Below are positions 1-9,729 of a stretch of 64,000 bases of DNA, piece by piece (positions within the stretch are counted from its first letter, which is position 1; every line of letters starts with the position of its first letter). The notes under the pieces are model-generated. The model had not been told where the DNA came from and searched no databases. It was given only the letters and a program-made list of their open reading frames with translations. Position numbers and translations under genes: made by a program. The stretch comes from Phytopseudomonas daroniae (GTDB taxonomy: Bacteria > Pseudomonadota > Gammaproteobacteria > Pseudomonadales > Pseudomonadaceae), in the NCBI RefSeq assembly GCF_004327285.1, contig NZ_QJUI01000016.1, positions 62,001 through 126,000 of the forward strand, in the 5' to 3' direction.

Positions 1-82
1 AAGGACATGGAGCTGGAATCTAAGGCACTTGAATGCGATATTCCCAATTCAAATTTTGGAAATAGCATTATCGGGAAAATCG

Positions 83-979
83 ATGCAGCCTACGTTCCGG
101 CAGTTACAGCATTTCGTGGCGCTGGCCGAAACCGGCCAGGTGTCCCGCGCCGCACTGCGCTGTCATGTATCGCAATCGGCCATGACTGCCTCACTGCAGG
201 GGCTGGAAAAGGGGTTGGGCATACCCCTGTTCACCCGCCAGGCGGGTGGGGTGCGCCTGACCACGGAGGGCTTGCGCTTCCTGCGTAATGCGCAGCGCGT
301 CATCCATACGCTCGAAGAGGCCGTGGACGACGTACGCACCGTGCCGCTCGAGGTACAGGGGCGGGTGCTGATCGGCCTGACCGAGACCGTCAGCGCCTAC
401 CTGATGCCGCGATTGCTGCCCGCCCTGAGGCGCAAATTCCCGCGCCTGCAAGTGATCTGCGTCGAGCAGGAACGTCAGCAGATAGAAGAAGCGCTGCTGG
501 CGGGGCGCCTGGATTTCGCCCTGGTGCTCGCCAGCAACCTGTCCGGCCACCCCGACCTGCACAGTGAGATCCTGCTGCGTTCCACCCGCCAGTTCTGGGC
601 CAGCCCGGAGCATCCGCTGATCCAGCAGGAGCGCGTATCCCTCGCCGAGGTCGCCACGCAGCAATACCTGCTGCTGGACATGGATGAACACCTGACCACG
701 GTGGAGCGCTACTGGAGCAGCTACGGGCTGAAACCGCAGGTCTGCCTGCAGAGCCGCTCGATCGAGGCGGTACGCAGCCTGGTCGCCGCGGGGCAGGGCA
801 TCACCATTCTTTCCGACCTGGTTTACCGCCCCTGGTCACTGGAGGGGCAGCGCATCGCCCGGCGCCCGCTCAGCGATGAAGTGCCCTCCATGGATGTGGG
901 CCTGGTGTGGAGCGCCAGGCATGCTGCGCAGGATACCTGGCAGGCACTGACCGCCTTCCTGCGTGACGCCATTCACTAG
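83..979 (+). CDS. LysR-family transcriptional regulator
   Basis: A 298-residue LysR-type DNA-binding regulator. The N-terminal winged helix-turn-helix (about residues 1-62) contains RQLQHFVALAETGQVSRAA and SQSAMTASLQGLEKGLG, followed by a linker helix and a periplasmic-binding-protein-like effector domain to the C-terminus. The start at 83 begins at the usual LysR N-terminus; an in-frame ATG at 29 would add 18 residues with no family support. It converges on the DASS symporter gene, whose stop lies 27 bp beyond, so it is not obviously that gene's regulator. Its natural partner may lie left of the window. The AT-rich stretch at 40-75 could hold its own promoter. Effector unknown. Confidence 0.85.
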   Translation: MQPTFRQLQHFVALAETGQVSRAALRCHVSQSAMTASLQGLEKGLGIPLFTRQAGGVRLTTEGLRFLRNAQRVIHTLEEAVDDVRTVPLEVQGRVLIGLTETVSAYLMPRLLPALRRKFPRLQVICVEQERQQIEEALLAGRLDFALVLASNLSGHPDLHSEILLRSTRQFWASPEHPLIQQERVSLAEVATQQYLLLDMDEHLTTVERYWSSYGLKPQVCLQSRSIEAVRSLVAAGQGITILSDLVYRPWSLEGQRIARRPLSDEVPSMDVGLVWSARHAAQDTWQALTAFLRDAIH

Positions 980-1006
980 GTGTTTCAGCGCCAGCCCGGG
1001 CGCCCC

Positions 1007-2485
1007 TCAGATCCAGCCCAGCCAGCGCCACCAGGTCGCCGCGAACACCAGCATCAGCAGGTAGCCGCCCAGGGTCAGCCAGATGCCGGTGCGCAGAAAC
1101 TGCTTGGAGGTGAAGGTTTCGGTGGCGATGCACACCATGTTCTGTGGCGCGTTGATAGGCAGCAGGAAGCCGAAGCTCATGACGAAGCCCAGCAGCATGC
1201 TGATGCCCAGGGGATTGATGTCGCCGCCGAGCTGCATCAGCAGGGCGATGATGATCGGCAGCATGGCCGAGGTCAGCGCCGTGGCGCTGGCGAAGCCGAG
1301 GTGGATGAGGATCAGGAACAGGCCGAGCACGGCGAATACCCAGAACGGCGACATGCCCTCCATGCCCAGGTGGGTGACCATCAGCCTGGCCAGCCAGGTG
1401 CCGGCCCCGGTGGCCAGCACCGCGGTGCCGAGGCTGATGCCGACGCCGAAGACGATCACCGTGCCCCAGGGGATGCGCGCCTGGGCTTCCTTCCAGCCCA
1501 TCACGCCGATGCCCGGCAGCATCAGCAGCGCCAGGCCGACCATGGTGGTGGAGGCGGTGTCGAAACTGTGCAGCTTGCCTTCGCTGGCCCAGAACGCCAG
1601 CAGGGTCAGGCTGATGGCCATCAGGCGGCGTTCGCTGCCGCTCATCGGGCCCAGTTCGGCCAGCGCCTTGCGCACCGTCTCCTTGCCGCCTTCGATGCGA
1701 TCCGTTTCCGGCGGCATGACCTTGAGGATCACCCAGTAGAGGATCGCCGACATCAGCAGGCTCCAGGGCGCGCCGGCGATCAGCCAGTCCGTCCAGCTCA
1801 CCGATTCGCCGAGCAGGCGCTGCATGAAGCCCACCGTCAGCAGGTTCTGCGCCGCCGAGGTCTGGATGCCGACGTTCCAGATGCTGGTGGCCTGGGCGAC
1901 CAGGATCATGATGCCGCCGGCAAAGGCCGAACGCTTGTCCACGCCGAAGGCGGCGATCACCCCCATCATGATCGGCACCATGCAGGCCACCCGCGCCGTG
2001 GCGCTGGGCACGATGAAACTGAGCAGGATGGTCACCGCGATGGCGCCGAGCAGCACCCGGTGGGTGCTGGCGCCGACCCGGGACAGGGTCAGCAGGGCGA
2101 TGCGTTTGTCCAGCCCGGTGTGGGTCATGGCCGCGGCGATGAACAGCGCCGAGGCCACCAGCGCCAGGGCCGAATTGGCGAAGCCGGCCAGACCCATGGC
2201 CAGGGCGTCCTTGGTGCCGATCAGCTGGTCGGGATCGGCCAGGGTCGGCGCACTGCCGAGCAGGAAGGCCATCAGCGCCATGATCATGATCGCACTGACC
2301 TCGTAGCTCACCGATTCGCTGATCCATACGATCACCGCGAAGACCAGGATCGCCAGCATGCGCTGCCCGGCGATCGGCAGGCCGTCCTGGGTGGGCAGGA
2401 GGATGACCGCCACGCAGGCGAGCAGTGCCAGCAGCAGGCCCCAGGGCACACGGATGGCGGAGGTGGAGCGGGTCAGGGTGGGCAT
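1007..2485 (-). CDS. DASS-family (SLC13/CitT-type) anion symporter
   Basis: A 492-residue polytopic inner-membrane protein with about 12-14 hydrophobic segments, typical of the divalent anion:sodium symporter family, which imports di- and tricarboxylates or related anions with Na+. Family-like motifs include FIVPSATARVA, LLPINAPQNMVCIAT near the second re-entrant hairpin, and GTAVLATGAGTWLA. The ATG at 2485 is preferred over the GTG at 2500 because AGGA sits 7 bases before it. It lies 95 bp downstream of a LysR gene on the same strand (2581-3483), which may control or be co-transcribed with it. The substrate cannot be read from the sequence; sulfate, dicarboxylate or sulfonate are all possible. 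Confidence 0.85.
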   Translation of the reverse strand: MPTLTRSTSAIRVPWGLLLALLACVAVILLPTQDGLPIAGQRMLAILVFAVIVWISESVSYEVSAIMIMALMAFLLGSAPTLADPDQLIGTKDALAMGLAGFANSALALVASALFIAAAMTHTGLDKRIALLTLSRVGASTHRVLLGAIAVTILLSFIVPSATARVACMVPIMMGVIAAFGVDKRSAFAGGIMILVAQATSIWNVGIQTSAAQNLLTVGFMQRLLGESVSWTDWLIAGAPWSLLMSAILYWVILKVMPPETDRIEGGKETVRKALAELGPMSGSERRLMAISLTLLAFWASEGKLHSFDTASTTMVGLALLMLPGIGVMGWKEAQARIPWGTVIVFGVGISLGTAVLATGAGTWLARLMVTHLGMEGMSPFWVFAVLGLFLILIHLGFASATALTSAMLPIIIALLMQLGGDINPLGISMLLGFVMSFGFLLPINAPQNMVCIATETFTSKQFLRTGIWLTLGGYLLMLVFAATWWRWLGWI

Positions 2486-2580
2486 GACGGCTTCCTGCAC
2501 AAGGAACGGTGGGGAAACCCTAACGCGTCATGCCGTCGCACATGTTGAGGCAGATCAGCCTATGACCGGTCACACGCTCG

Positions 2581-3483
2581 TCAGCGTGCCTGCCACAGCG
2601 GGTCGGCAGCCAGCCGCTCGGCAAGAAAATCCAGCAGCGTACGCAGGGCCGGCAGCATCTGTCGGCGTGATGCATAGATGGCATGAATGCCCAGTGCCTG
2701 GGGTTGCCAGTCCGGCAGCAGGCGTACCAGACGGCCGCTTTCGATCAGCGGCGCGGCGGCATATAGCGGCTGCATGCAGACACCGCCGCCAACCATTGCG
2801 GCCTCGAGAAGCACTGCGGTGTCGTTGCTGCTGAGGTTGCCGGCGACCGCCACATCGAGTGTTTCCCCGGCCGCCTGGAACTGCCAGAAGCTGCGCCCGA
2901 AGTAGCTGTAGGTCAGGCAGTTGTGCGTATTCAGTTCGTCCGGATGCTGCGGCGTGCCGGCTCGATCCAGGTAGCCTGGCGCCGCGCAGACCACCGAATG
3001 GCAGGTTCCCAGATGGCGGGCGACCTGGTTGGGCTCCAGCTGATTGGTGATGCGCAGGGCCAGGTCGATACGCTCTTCGACGAGATTTACCGCCTGGCTG
3101 CTGACCAGCACATCCACCGAGGTATTGGGATAGCGCGCCAGGTACTCGACCAGTATCGGACTGAGCCAGGTCTGCGCGAAGGACTGGCTGGTGGTGATGC
3201 GCAGGTTGCCGCTTGGCCCGTCGTTGGCCTTGAGTCCCGTACTGCGCATGAGGTCGGCCGTGAGCAGCATTTCCCGGCAATGCGGCAGCAGCTCGCTGCC
3301 TACCTGGGTCAGGCTCAGCTTGCGCGTGGTGCGGTGCAGCAGGCGTGCACCGACCCATTCCTCCAGCGCGGCGAGGTAGCGCGAGACCATGGCTCGGGAG
3401 ATATCCAGGTGTTCGGCGGCAGCGGTCTGGCTGCCGCTATCCACCACTTCGACGAACACGCGGGCTGCGGTGATTCTGTCCAT
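2581..3483 (-). CDS. LysR-family transcriptional regulator
   Basis: A 300-residue LysR regulator of the AaeR/DmlR-like branch: it starts MDRITAARVFVEVVDSG, has the helix-turn-helix AAAEHLDISRAMVSRYLAAL and the LLHRTTRKLSLTQVG wing, then a substrate-binding domain. It is divergent from the NAD(P)-binding oxidoreductase at 3585, with a 101-bp shared intergenic region. This is the usual geometry for a LysR regulator and its target. The DASS symporter follows on the same strand after 95 bp, so regulator, oxidoreductase and transporter may form one response unit. The effector is unknown. Confidence 0.88.
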   Translation of the reverse strand: MDRITAARVFVEVVDSGSQTAAAEHLDISRAMVSRYLAALEEWVGARLLHRTTRKLSLTQVGSELLPHCREMLLTADLMRSTGLKANDGPSGNLRITTSQSFAQTWLSPILVEYLARYPNTSVDVLVSSQAVNLVEERIDLALRITNQLEPNQVARHLGTCHSVVCAAPGYLDRAGTPQHPDELNTHNCLTYSYFGRSFWQFQAAGETLDVAVAGNLSSNDTAVLLEAAMVGGGVCMQPLYAAAPLIESGRLVRLLPDWQPQALGIHAIYASRRQMLPALRTLLDFLAERLAADPLWQAR

Positions 3484-3584
3484 GATTCGCTCGATTCATG
3501 CAACTGAGTAGGTCTGATTATGCGGCTTTTCGTTGCTTTTGCTGCGAGTAAGCTGAGCCCTCTTGCCTTACGCGGAGCCTGAAC

Positions 3585-4313
3585 ATGACCCGATCCTTTC
3601 AACTGTTCGTCGCGACACTGTTGCTGGTCGTTGCCGGATGGGCCTGGGCCGGCAACGAGCCCGCAGGCCAGCCTTCCTCAATCGTCAAAACGGAGAAACC
3701 CATGAACATCGTCATTCTTGGTATCAGCGGTCGTGCCGGTTCGCGTCTTGGTCATGAACTGCTGCAGCGTGGCCATCAGGTCACCGGTATCGCTCGTAAT
3801 GTCAGTGAAGTCCCTGCGCAGGACGGCTTGAGCCTGGCCAGGGCCGATGTGGCCGATGTCGAGCGCCTGGTACCGTTGCTCAAGGGGCATGATGCGGTGA
3901 TCAGCGCGACGCGTTTCGAGGGCAGTGATGCCGCCAGCCTGGTCGGGGCGGTCAAGGCCGCGGGCGTGCCGCGTCTGCTTGTGGTCGGCGGTGCCGGTAG
4001 CCTGGAAGTGGCGCCGGGTGTCGCGCTGATAGATACCCCGCAATTCCCCGCAGCCTACAAGGCCGAGGCGGGCGCCGGGCGTGATTTCCTCAATGTGCTG
4101 CGTGAAGAGAAGGCACTGGACTGGACGTTCCTGTCGCCGTCGGCGCTCTTCGAACCAGGCCAGCGCACGGGTAGTTTCCGCATCGGCAAGGACAGCCTGC
4201 TGGTCGATGCAGACGGCAACAGCTCGATCTCCATGGAAGACTTCGCCATCGCGCTGGTCGATGAGCTGGAACAGCCACAACACTCGCGTCAGCGCTTCAC
4301 CGTGGGGTATTAG
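3585..4313 (+). CDS. NAD(P)-binding Rossmann-fold oxidoreductase with optional N-terminal signal peptide
   Basis: A 242-residue protein of the atypical SDR / NmrA-like NAD(P)-binding family. The Rossmann glycine motif GISGRAGSRLGHELL follows strand 1 (MNIVILG), and later parts read HDAVISATRF and VPRLLVVGGAGSL. Two starts are plausible. The ATG at 3585, with GGAG 7 bases upstream, yields a clear Sec-type signal peptide (MTRSFQLFVATLLLVVAGWA, then a Gly-Asn-Glu boundary). The ATG at 3702, with GGAG about 8 bases upstream, yields the normal 203-residue cytosolic family length. The frame is open between the two. The gene is divergent from the LysR gene at 2581-3483. Substrate unknown. Confidence 0.8.
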   Translation: MTRSFQLFVATLLLVVAGWAWAGNEPAGQPSSIVKTEKPMNIVILGISGRAGSRLGHELLQRGHQVTGIARNVSEVPAQDGLSLARADVADVERLVPLLKGHDAVISATRFEGSDAASLVGAVKAAGVPRLLVVGGAGSLEVAPGVALIDTPQFPAAYKAEAGAGRDFLNVLREEKALDWTFLSPSALFEPGQRTGSFRIGKDSLLVDADGNSSISMEDFAIALVDELEQPQHSRQRFTVGY

Positions 4314-4319
4314 AGCCAT

Positions 4320-4354
4320 AAAAAACCGCTGCCCTGTTATCAGGTGCAGCGGTT
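4320..4354 (-). terminator. Intrinsic terminator of trpBA
   Basis: Perfect 9-bp arms AACCGCTGC (4324-4332) and GCAGCGGTT (4346-4354), with an inner CCTG/CAGG helix. On the minus strand the hairpin is followed by a run of T residues at about 4318-4325. It begins 23 bp after the trpA stop. It also lies 7 bp beyond the convergent oxidoreductase gene and may serve both. Confidence 0.85.
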
Positions 4355-4377
4355 CCTGTGTGGCGAATTGCCGGGGT

Positions 4378-6440
<2,063 letters not shown>

Positions 6441-6522
6441 TCACGGGCGTGGCCCGTGAATGGTGTGATGGAAGGAAGACTAACCCTCCATGGGCACCGA
6501 GAAAAGCGAGTAGTTTGATTTT

Positions 6523-6545
6523 ATACGTGAGAAAAACTCACGTAT
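6523..6545. promoter_or_regulatory. Probable TrpI operator of trpBA (perfect palindrome)
   Basis: Arms ATACGTGAG (6523-6531) and CTCACGTAT (6537-6545) are perfect inverted repeats around AAAAA. This matches the LysR T-N11-A architecture and the GTGAG-N5-CTCAC type of site I know for TrpI upstream of trpB. The centre is 139 bp from the trpB start. A possible minus-strand -10 (TTAGTC, about 6481-6486) would place the operator near -60 of the trpBA start, the normal activator position. Confidence 0.65.
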
Positions 6546-6612
6546 TGGTGATTCTCGACCTTCTTGTCAATCCGCTTTCGGACGCACTAACTCGGAACGC
6601 ACGTGCTGCGTT

Positions 6613-6629
6613 TGCCCGCAAAAGGTGCG
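6613..6629 (+). promoter_or_regulatory. Possible NtrC-like enhancer site
   Basis: TGCCCG-N5-GGTGCG matches 9 of the 12 defined bases of the NtrC consensus TGCACC-N5-GGTGCA. It lies about 88 bp upstream of the predicted sigma-54 start at about 6709. Position and sequence fit an enhancer, but one degenerate site is weak evidence. Confidence 0.3.
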
Positions 6630-6682
6630 CTGAAATCATGGCTCGTTGCCCTGAATGGTTCTGTTCTGGCTCCCAGGATGGC

Positions 6683-6698
6683 TGGCACACATCATGCT
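6683..6698 (+). promoter_or_regulatory. Sigma-54 (RpoN) type promoter for the ABC/amidohydrolase cluster
   Basis: TGGCACACATCATGCT has the -24 element TGGCAC intact and the -12 core TGC, with the required 10 bases between GG and GC. It matches 10 of 12 defined consensus positions. The predicted transcript start is about 6709, some 50 bp before the binding-protein gene and inside the palindrome at 6707-6729. Sigma-54 control suits a nitrogen-compound uptake cluster. Confidence 0.55.
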
Positions 6699-6706
6699 TG
6701 TGTAAT

Positions 6707-6729
6707 TTTATTCAAGTTACTTGAATAAA
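6707..6729. promoter_or_regulatory. Palindromic operator candidate over the predicted transcription start
   Basis: Perfect 10-bp arms TTTATTCAAG (6707-6716) and CTTGAATAAA (6720-6729) flank TTA. The site is far more AT-rich than its surroundings and overlaps the predicted +1 of the sigma-54 promoter. A repressor here would block initiation. The XRE-cupin protein encoded at the end of the cluster is the obvious candidate binder. Confidence 0.55.
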
Positions 6730-6758
6730 TATCCATAGCTTCAAGAAGAGGCCTCGCC

Positions 6759-7604
6759 ATGAACCGTCGTGCCGTGAAAAACCTGTCACTCGCTTTGGCC
6801 ACAGTGCTTGCCAGTTCCCTGGTTCAGGCCGGTGATCTGCTGCAGCGGATCACCCAGGAAAAACAGATCACCATCGCTACCGAAGCGCGCTTCGCACCGT
6901 TCGAGTCCGTGGAGAACGGCAAGATAGTCGGCTATGGCGTGGATCTGATGAATTACGTTCTGGCGGATCTGCCGGGCGTCAAGGTCAAGCAGCTGGATCT
7001 GCCTTTCCAGGGCATTCTACCGGGCCTGGATACCGGAAAGTTCGACTTCGTGGTGACCTCGGTCACCGTCAACAAGGCGCGCTTCGAACAATTCGCCTTC
7101 ACCGTACCGATCGCCGAGTCCACCGTGGCGCTGCTCAAGCGTGGCAATGACGATTCGATCAGTAGCCTGAGCGATCTCAACGGCAAGGTGGTCGGCTCGC
7201 AGAGCGGTTCCGGCCAGTTACAGGTCTTGCAGGCTTATGACGAAAAGCTCAAGGCGGACGGTCAGCCCGGACTCAAGGCCATTCGTCAGTACGTCAGCTT
7301 CGACGAAGCCTACGCCGACCTCGCCCTGGGGCGTCTGGACGGCGTCGCCCAGTCGCTGTCCAACCTCGGCCCACTGATCAAGTCGCGCCCAGGTGTGTTC
7401 ACCACCCTTGGCGACATGCTCGGCCCGCAGACCTACTACGGCTGGGTCGGTCGCAAGGATGACGACAGCGCCAGCCTGGTCAAGCTGTTCAGCGACGGTA
7501 TCGCCCGCGCCAACCGTGACGGCACCATGAAGGCCCTGCAGGAAAAATGGTTCGGCTTCACCATGGATGTGCCGGCCGACGCCATGCCCGAGCCGAGCAT
7601 CTGA
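6759..7604 (+). CDS. ABC transporter substrate-binding protein, polar amino-acid family 3
   Basis: A 281-residue periplasmic binding protein with a Sec signal peptide (MNRRAVKNLSLALATVLASS, cleaved near QAGD). The mature part is a bilobed family-3 solute-binding domain: ITIATEARFAPFESVENGKI at the start, FDFVVTSVTVNKARFEQFAF in the hinge region and VGSQSGSGQLQVL in lobe 2. It delivers a small polar ligand to the two permeases that follow. It is the first gene of an operon with two permeases, an ATPase, an M20 amidohydrolase and a DUF1989 protein. That context favours a nitrogen-rich ligand such as a ureido or N-carbamoyl amino acid over a plain amino acid (inference). Confidence 0.88.
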   Translation: MNRRAVKNLSLALATVLASSLVQAGDLLQRITQEKQITIATEARFAPFESVENGKIVGYGVDLMNYVLADLPGVKVKQLDLPFQGILPGLDTGKFDFVVTSVTVNKARFEQFAFTVPIAESTVALLKRGNDDSISSLSDLNGKVVGSQSGSGQLQVLQAYDEKLKADGQPGLKAIRQYVSFDEAYADLALGRLDGVAQSLSNLGPLIKSRPGVFTTLGDMLGPQTYYGWVGRKDDDSASLVKLFSDGIARANRDGTMKALQEKWFGFTMDVPADAMPEPSI

Positions 7605-7614
7605 GTCGCTGACC

Positions 7615-8271
7615 ATGGATGACTTCGGTGCTCGCTTCGCACTCTACTGGCCTGCTCTGCTCGACGGCGCGCTCACCACACTGTGGCTGTGCCTGGCCGG
7701 CATGCTGCTGGGCTTCGTTCTCGGCGTGCTGATCTATCTGCTGGGCAGCAGCCGCAGCCGAGGTTGCGTGGCGTTCGCCAGGGTCTACGTGAGTTTCTTC
7801 CGTGGCACGCCGATGTTGGCGCAGTTGCTGCTGCTCTTCTATTTGCCCGCCGGGTTGGGGATGGACGTGCCGGCGCTGGTCGCCGCCTGTCTGGCATTGG
7901 CGCTGAACACCGCGGCCTACCAGTCGCAGATCCTGCGCAGCGGTTTCGCCGCCATCCCGGTCGGGCAACTGGAGGCCGCCACGGTGTTCAGCATTGGCCC
8001 TTGGCGTACGTTGCTGCATATCCAGTTGCCGCAAGTGGTGCGTCTGACCCTGCCGGCGCTGATTTCCGAGCTGATCGATGTGATCAAGGTGTCGGCGGTG
8101 GTCTCGGTGATCTCCATCACCGACCTGATGCGGGTCAGCCAGCAGCTGGTTTCGCAGACTTACCGTCCGCTCGAGGTCTATCTCGTCGCCGCGCTGTTCT
8201 ATCTGGCACTGACCAGTCTGCTGGCCCTGCTCGGGCGTCAGCTGGAGCGGCGCTGGCAGGCGCGCAGTTGA
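7615..8271 (+). CDS. ABC transporter permease, His/Glu/Gln/Arg (HEQRo) type
   Basis: A 218-residue inner-membrane permease with about five transmembrane helices. It has the polar amino-acid permease signature FFRGTPMLAQLLLLFY and the EAA loop AAIPVGQLEAATVFSIGPW, which contacts the ATPase. The start at 7615 is chosen because it gives the canonical N-terminus (WPALLDGALTTLWLCLAG). It begins 10 bp after the binding-protein stop, and its TGA overlaps the next ATG by one base. It pairs with the second permease as a heterodimer. Confidence 0.88.
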   Translation: MDDFGARFALYWPALLDGALTTLWLCLAGMLLGFVLGVLIYLLGSSRSRGCVAFARVYVSFFRGTPMLAQLLLLFYLPAGLGMDVPALVAACLALALNTAAYQSQILRSGFAAIPVGQLEAATVFSIGPWRTLLHIQLPQVVRLTLPALISELIDVIKVSAVVSVISITDLMRVSQQLVSQTYRPLEVYLVAALFYLALTSLLALLGRQLERRWQARS

Positions 8272-8918
8272 TGGAGAACTGGATGAACTACCTTGCCGAT
8301 TTCGGCCAGGCACTGCTGGTCACCCTGGGTATCAGTTTTTCCGGCGCGGCGCTGGGTCTGCTACTGGGCTTCGCCCTCAACGCGCTGCGCCTGGCGGTTC
8401 CCGGCATCATTGGCCTGTATCGGTTGTATGTCTGGCTGGTGCGTGGCACACCGTTCCTCGCGCAACTGTTGCTGATCTACTTCGGTCTGCCCGTGCTCGG
8501 TCTGACTCTGGATGCCATCGAGGCGAGCATTCTCGCCCTGTGCCTCTACAGCGCAGCCTATTTTGCCGAGTTGCTGCGCTCGGCCTGGGCCAGTGTACCG
8601 AACGGCCAGTTGGAGGCCGCGCGGGTGCATGGCCTGAGCGGCATCCAGACCTTCTGGCACATCCAGGCGCCCCAGGCGTTGGCATTCGCCCTGCCGCTCT
8701 TGGGTAATCAGGTGATCCTGACCATCAAGGAAAGCGCGGTGGCGTCGATCATCACCGTGCCGGAGCTGACCATGACCGCCGGACAGATCGTGTCCAACAC
8801 CTTTTCCTATGTCGTGCCCTACGTGCTGCTGGTGCTCTCGTACTGGCTGCTGACGCTGCTGGTCGGTTTCGCCGCCGCCGCGCTCGGCCGTCGCGCAACG
8901 CGCTACCTGCGAGGATGA
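8271..8918 (+). CDS. ABC transporter permease, His/Glu/Gln/Arg (HEQRo) type
   Basis: A 215-residue permease paired with the preceding one. It shows the conserved LVRGTPFLAQLLLIYFGLP segment and the EAA loop ASVPNGQLEAARVHGLSGIQ. About five transmembrane helices are visible. The first ATG (8271) shares its A with the stop of the upstream permease (TGATG), implying coupled translation; an alternative ATG lies at 8283. The ATPase gene follows after 4 bp. Confidence 0.88.
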   Translation: MENWMNYLADFGQALLVTLGISFSGAALGLLLGFALNALRLAVPGIIGLYRLYVWLVRGTPFLAQLLLIYFGLPVLGLTLDAIEASILALCLYSAAYFAELLRSAWASVPNGQLEAARVHGLSGIQTFWHIQAPQALAFALPLLGNQVILTIKESAVASIITVPELTMTAGQIVSNTFSYVVPYVLLVLSYWLLTLLVGFAAAALGRRATRYLRG

Positions 8919-8922
8919 CCCG

Positions 8923-9729
8923 ATGAGCAATCTTCCCCTTCTTGAACTGCGCGGCGTGGGCAAGTCCTACGGCGCCAATCGTGTGCTGCAGGGCTTCGAC
9001 CTCAGTGTGCGAGCCGGCGAGATCGTCTCGCTCATCGGCCCCTCCGGCTCCGGCAAGACCACCGCCCTGCGCTGCATGAACTTCCTCGAAGCCTATGACC
9101 AGGGCGAGGTGTGGATCGATGGCCAACTGCTCGGCTACAGCGGCAGCGGACGTCGTCCGAGCGACCAGGACAGCGCCGCCAGCATCGCCGAGGTACGTCG
9201 ACCGCTGTCCATGGTGTTTCAGCAATTCAACCTGTGGCCGCACATGACGGTGCTGGAGAACGTCATGGCACCTCTACTGCTGGGCAAGGGCATGAACAAA
9301 TCCGAGGCGCGTACCTTGGCCGAAAACGCGCTGCAGCGGGTCGGCCTGGCAGCCAAGATGGGCGCCTATCCGGCACGTCTGTCCGGTGGCCAGCAGCAGC
9401 GCGTCGGCATCGCCCGGGCGTTGGCGGTGAAGCCACGTCTGATGCTGCTCGACGAGCCGACCTCGGCGCTCGATCCGGAGCTGGTAGAGGAGGTTCTGCA
9501 GGTGATTCGCAGCCTGGCCAACGACGGCATGACCATGGTCATGGTGACCCACGAGATGAGTTTCGCCGCACAGATATCCAGCCAGGTGGTGTTCATGGAA
9601 GCCGGACAGATCGTCGAGACCGGTGCGCCGGCGGCGATGTTCCAGGCGCCCGCCACCGACCGTCTGCGACAATTCCTCAAACCCTGGTTCAACCGCAGCC
9701 TGACGCCACGCCAGGAGGTGTGCCAATGA
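8923..9729 (+). CDS. ABC transporter ATP-binding protein, amino-acid type
   Basis: A 268-residue nucleotide-binding subunit. Walker A is GPSGSGKT, the Q-loop region reads VFQQFNLWPHMTVLENV, the signature is [14 protein letters not shown], and Walker B/D-loop is LMLLDEPTSALDPE. The H-loop reads MVTHEMSF. A short extra segment between Walker A and the Q-loop (around residues 62-88, rich in Ser/Gly/Arg) is longer than in HisP or GlnQ. The last codon and stop overlap the next gene by 4 bases (ATGA), so the amidohydrolase is firmly in the same operon. Confidence 0.92.
   Translation: MSNLPLLELRGVGKSYGANRVLQGFDLSVRAGEIVSLIGPSGSGKTTALRCMNFLEAYDQGEVWIDGQLLGYSGSGRRPSDQDSAASIAEVRRPLSMVFQQFNLWPHMTVLENVMAPLLLGKGMNKSEARTLAENALQRVGLAAKMGAYPARLSGGQQQRVGIARALAVKPRLMLLDEPTSALDPELVEEVLQVIRSLANDGMTMVMVTHEMSFAAQISSQVVFMEAGQIVETGAPAAMFQAPATDRLRQFLKPWFNRSLTPRQEVCQ

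Noticed and set aside
980-2548. Long open frame of 522 codons antisense to the DASS symporter
   Set aside because: It is very rich in Gln, His, Asp and Gly, the typical mirror product of a hydrophobic GC-rich membrane gene, with no family motifs or ribosome site.
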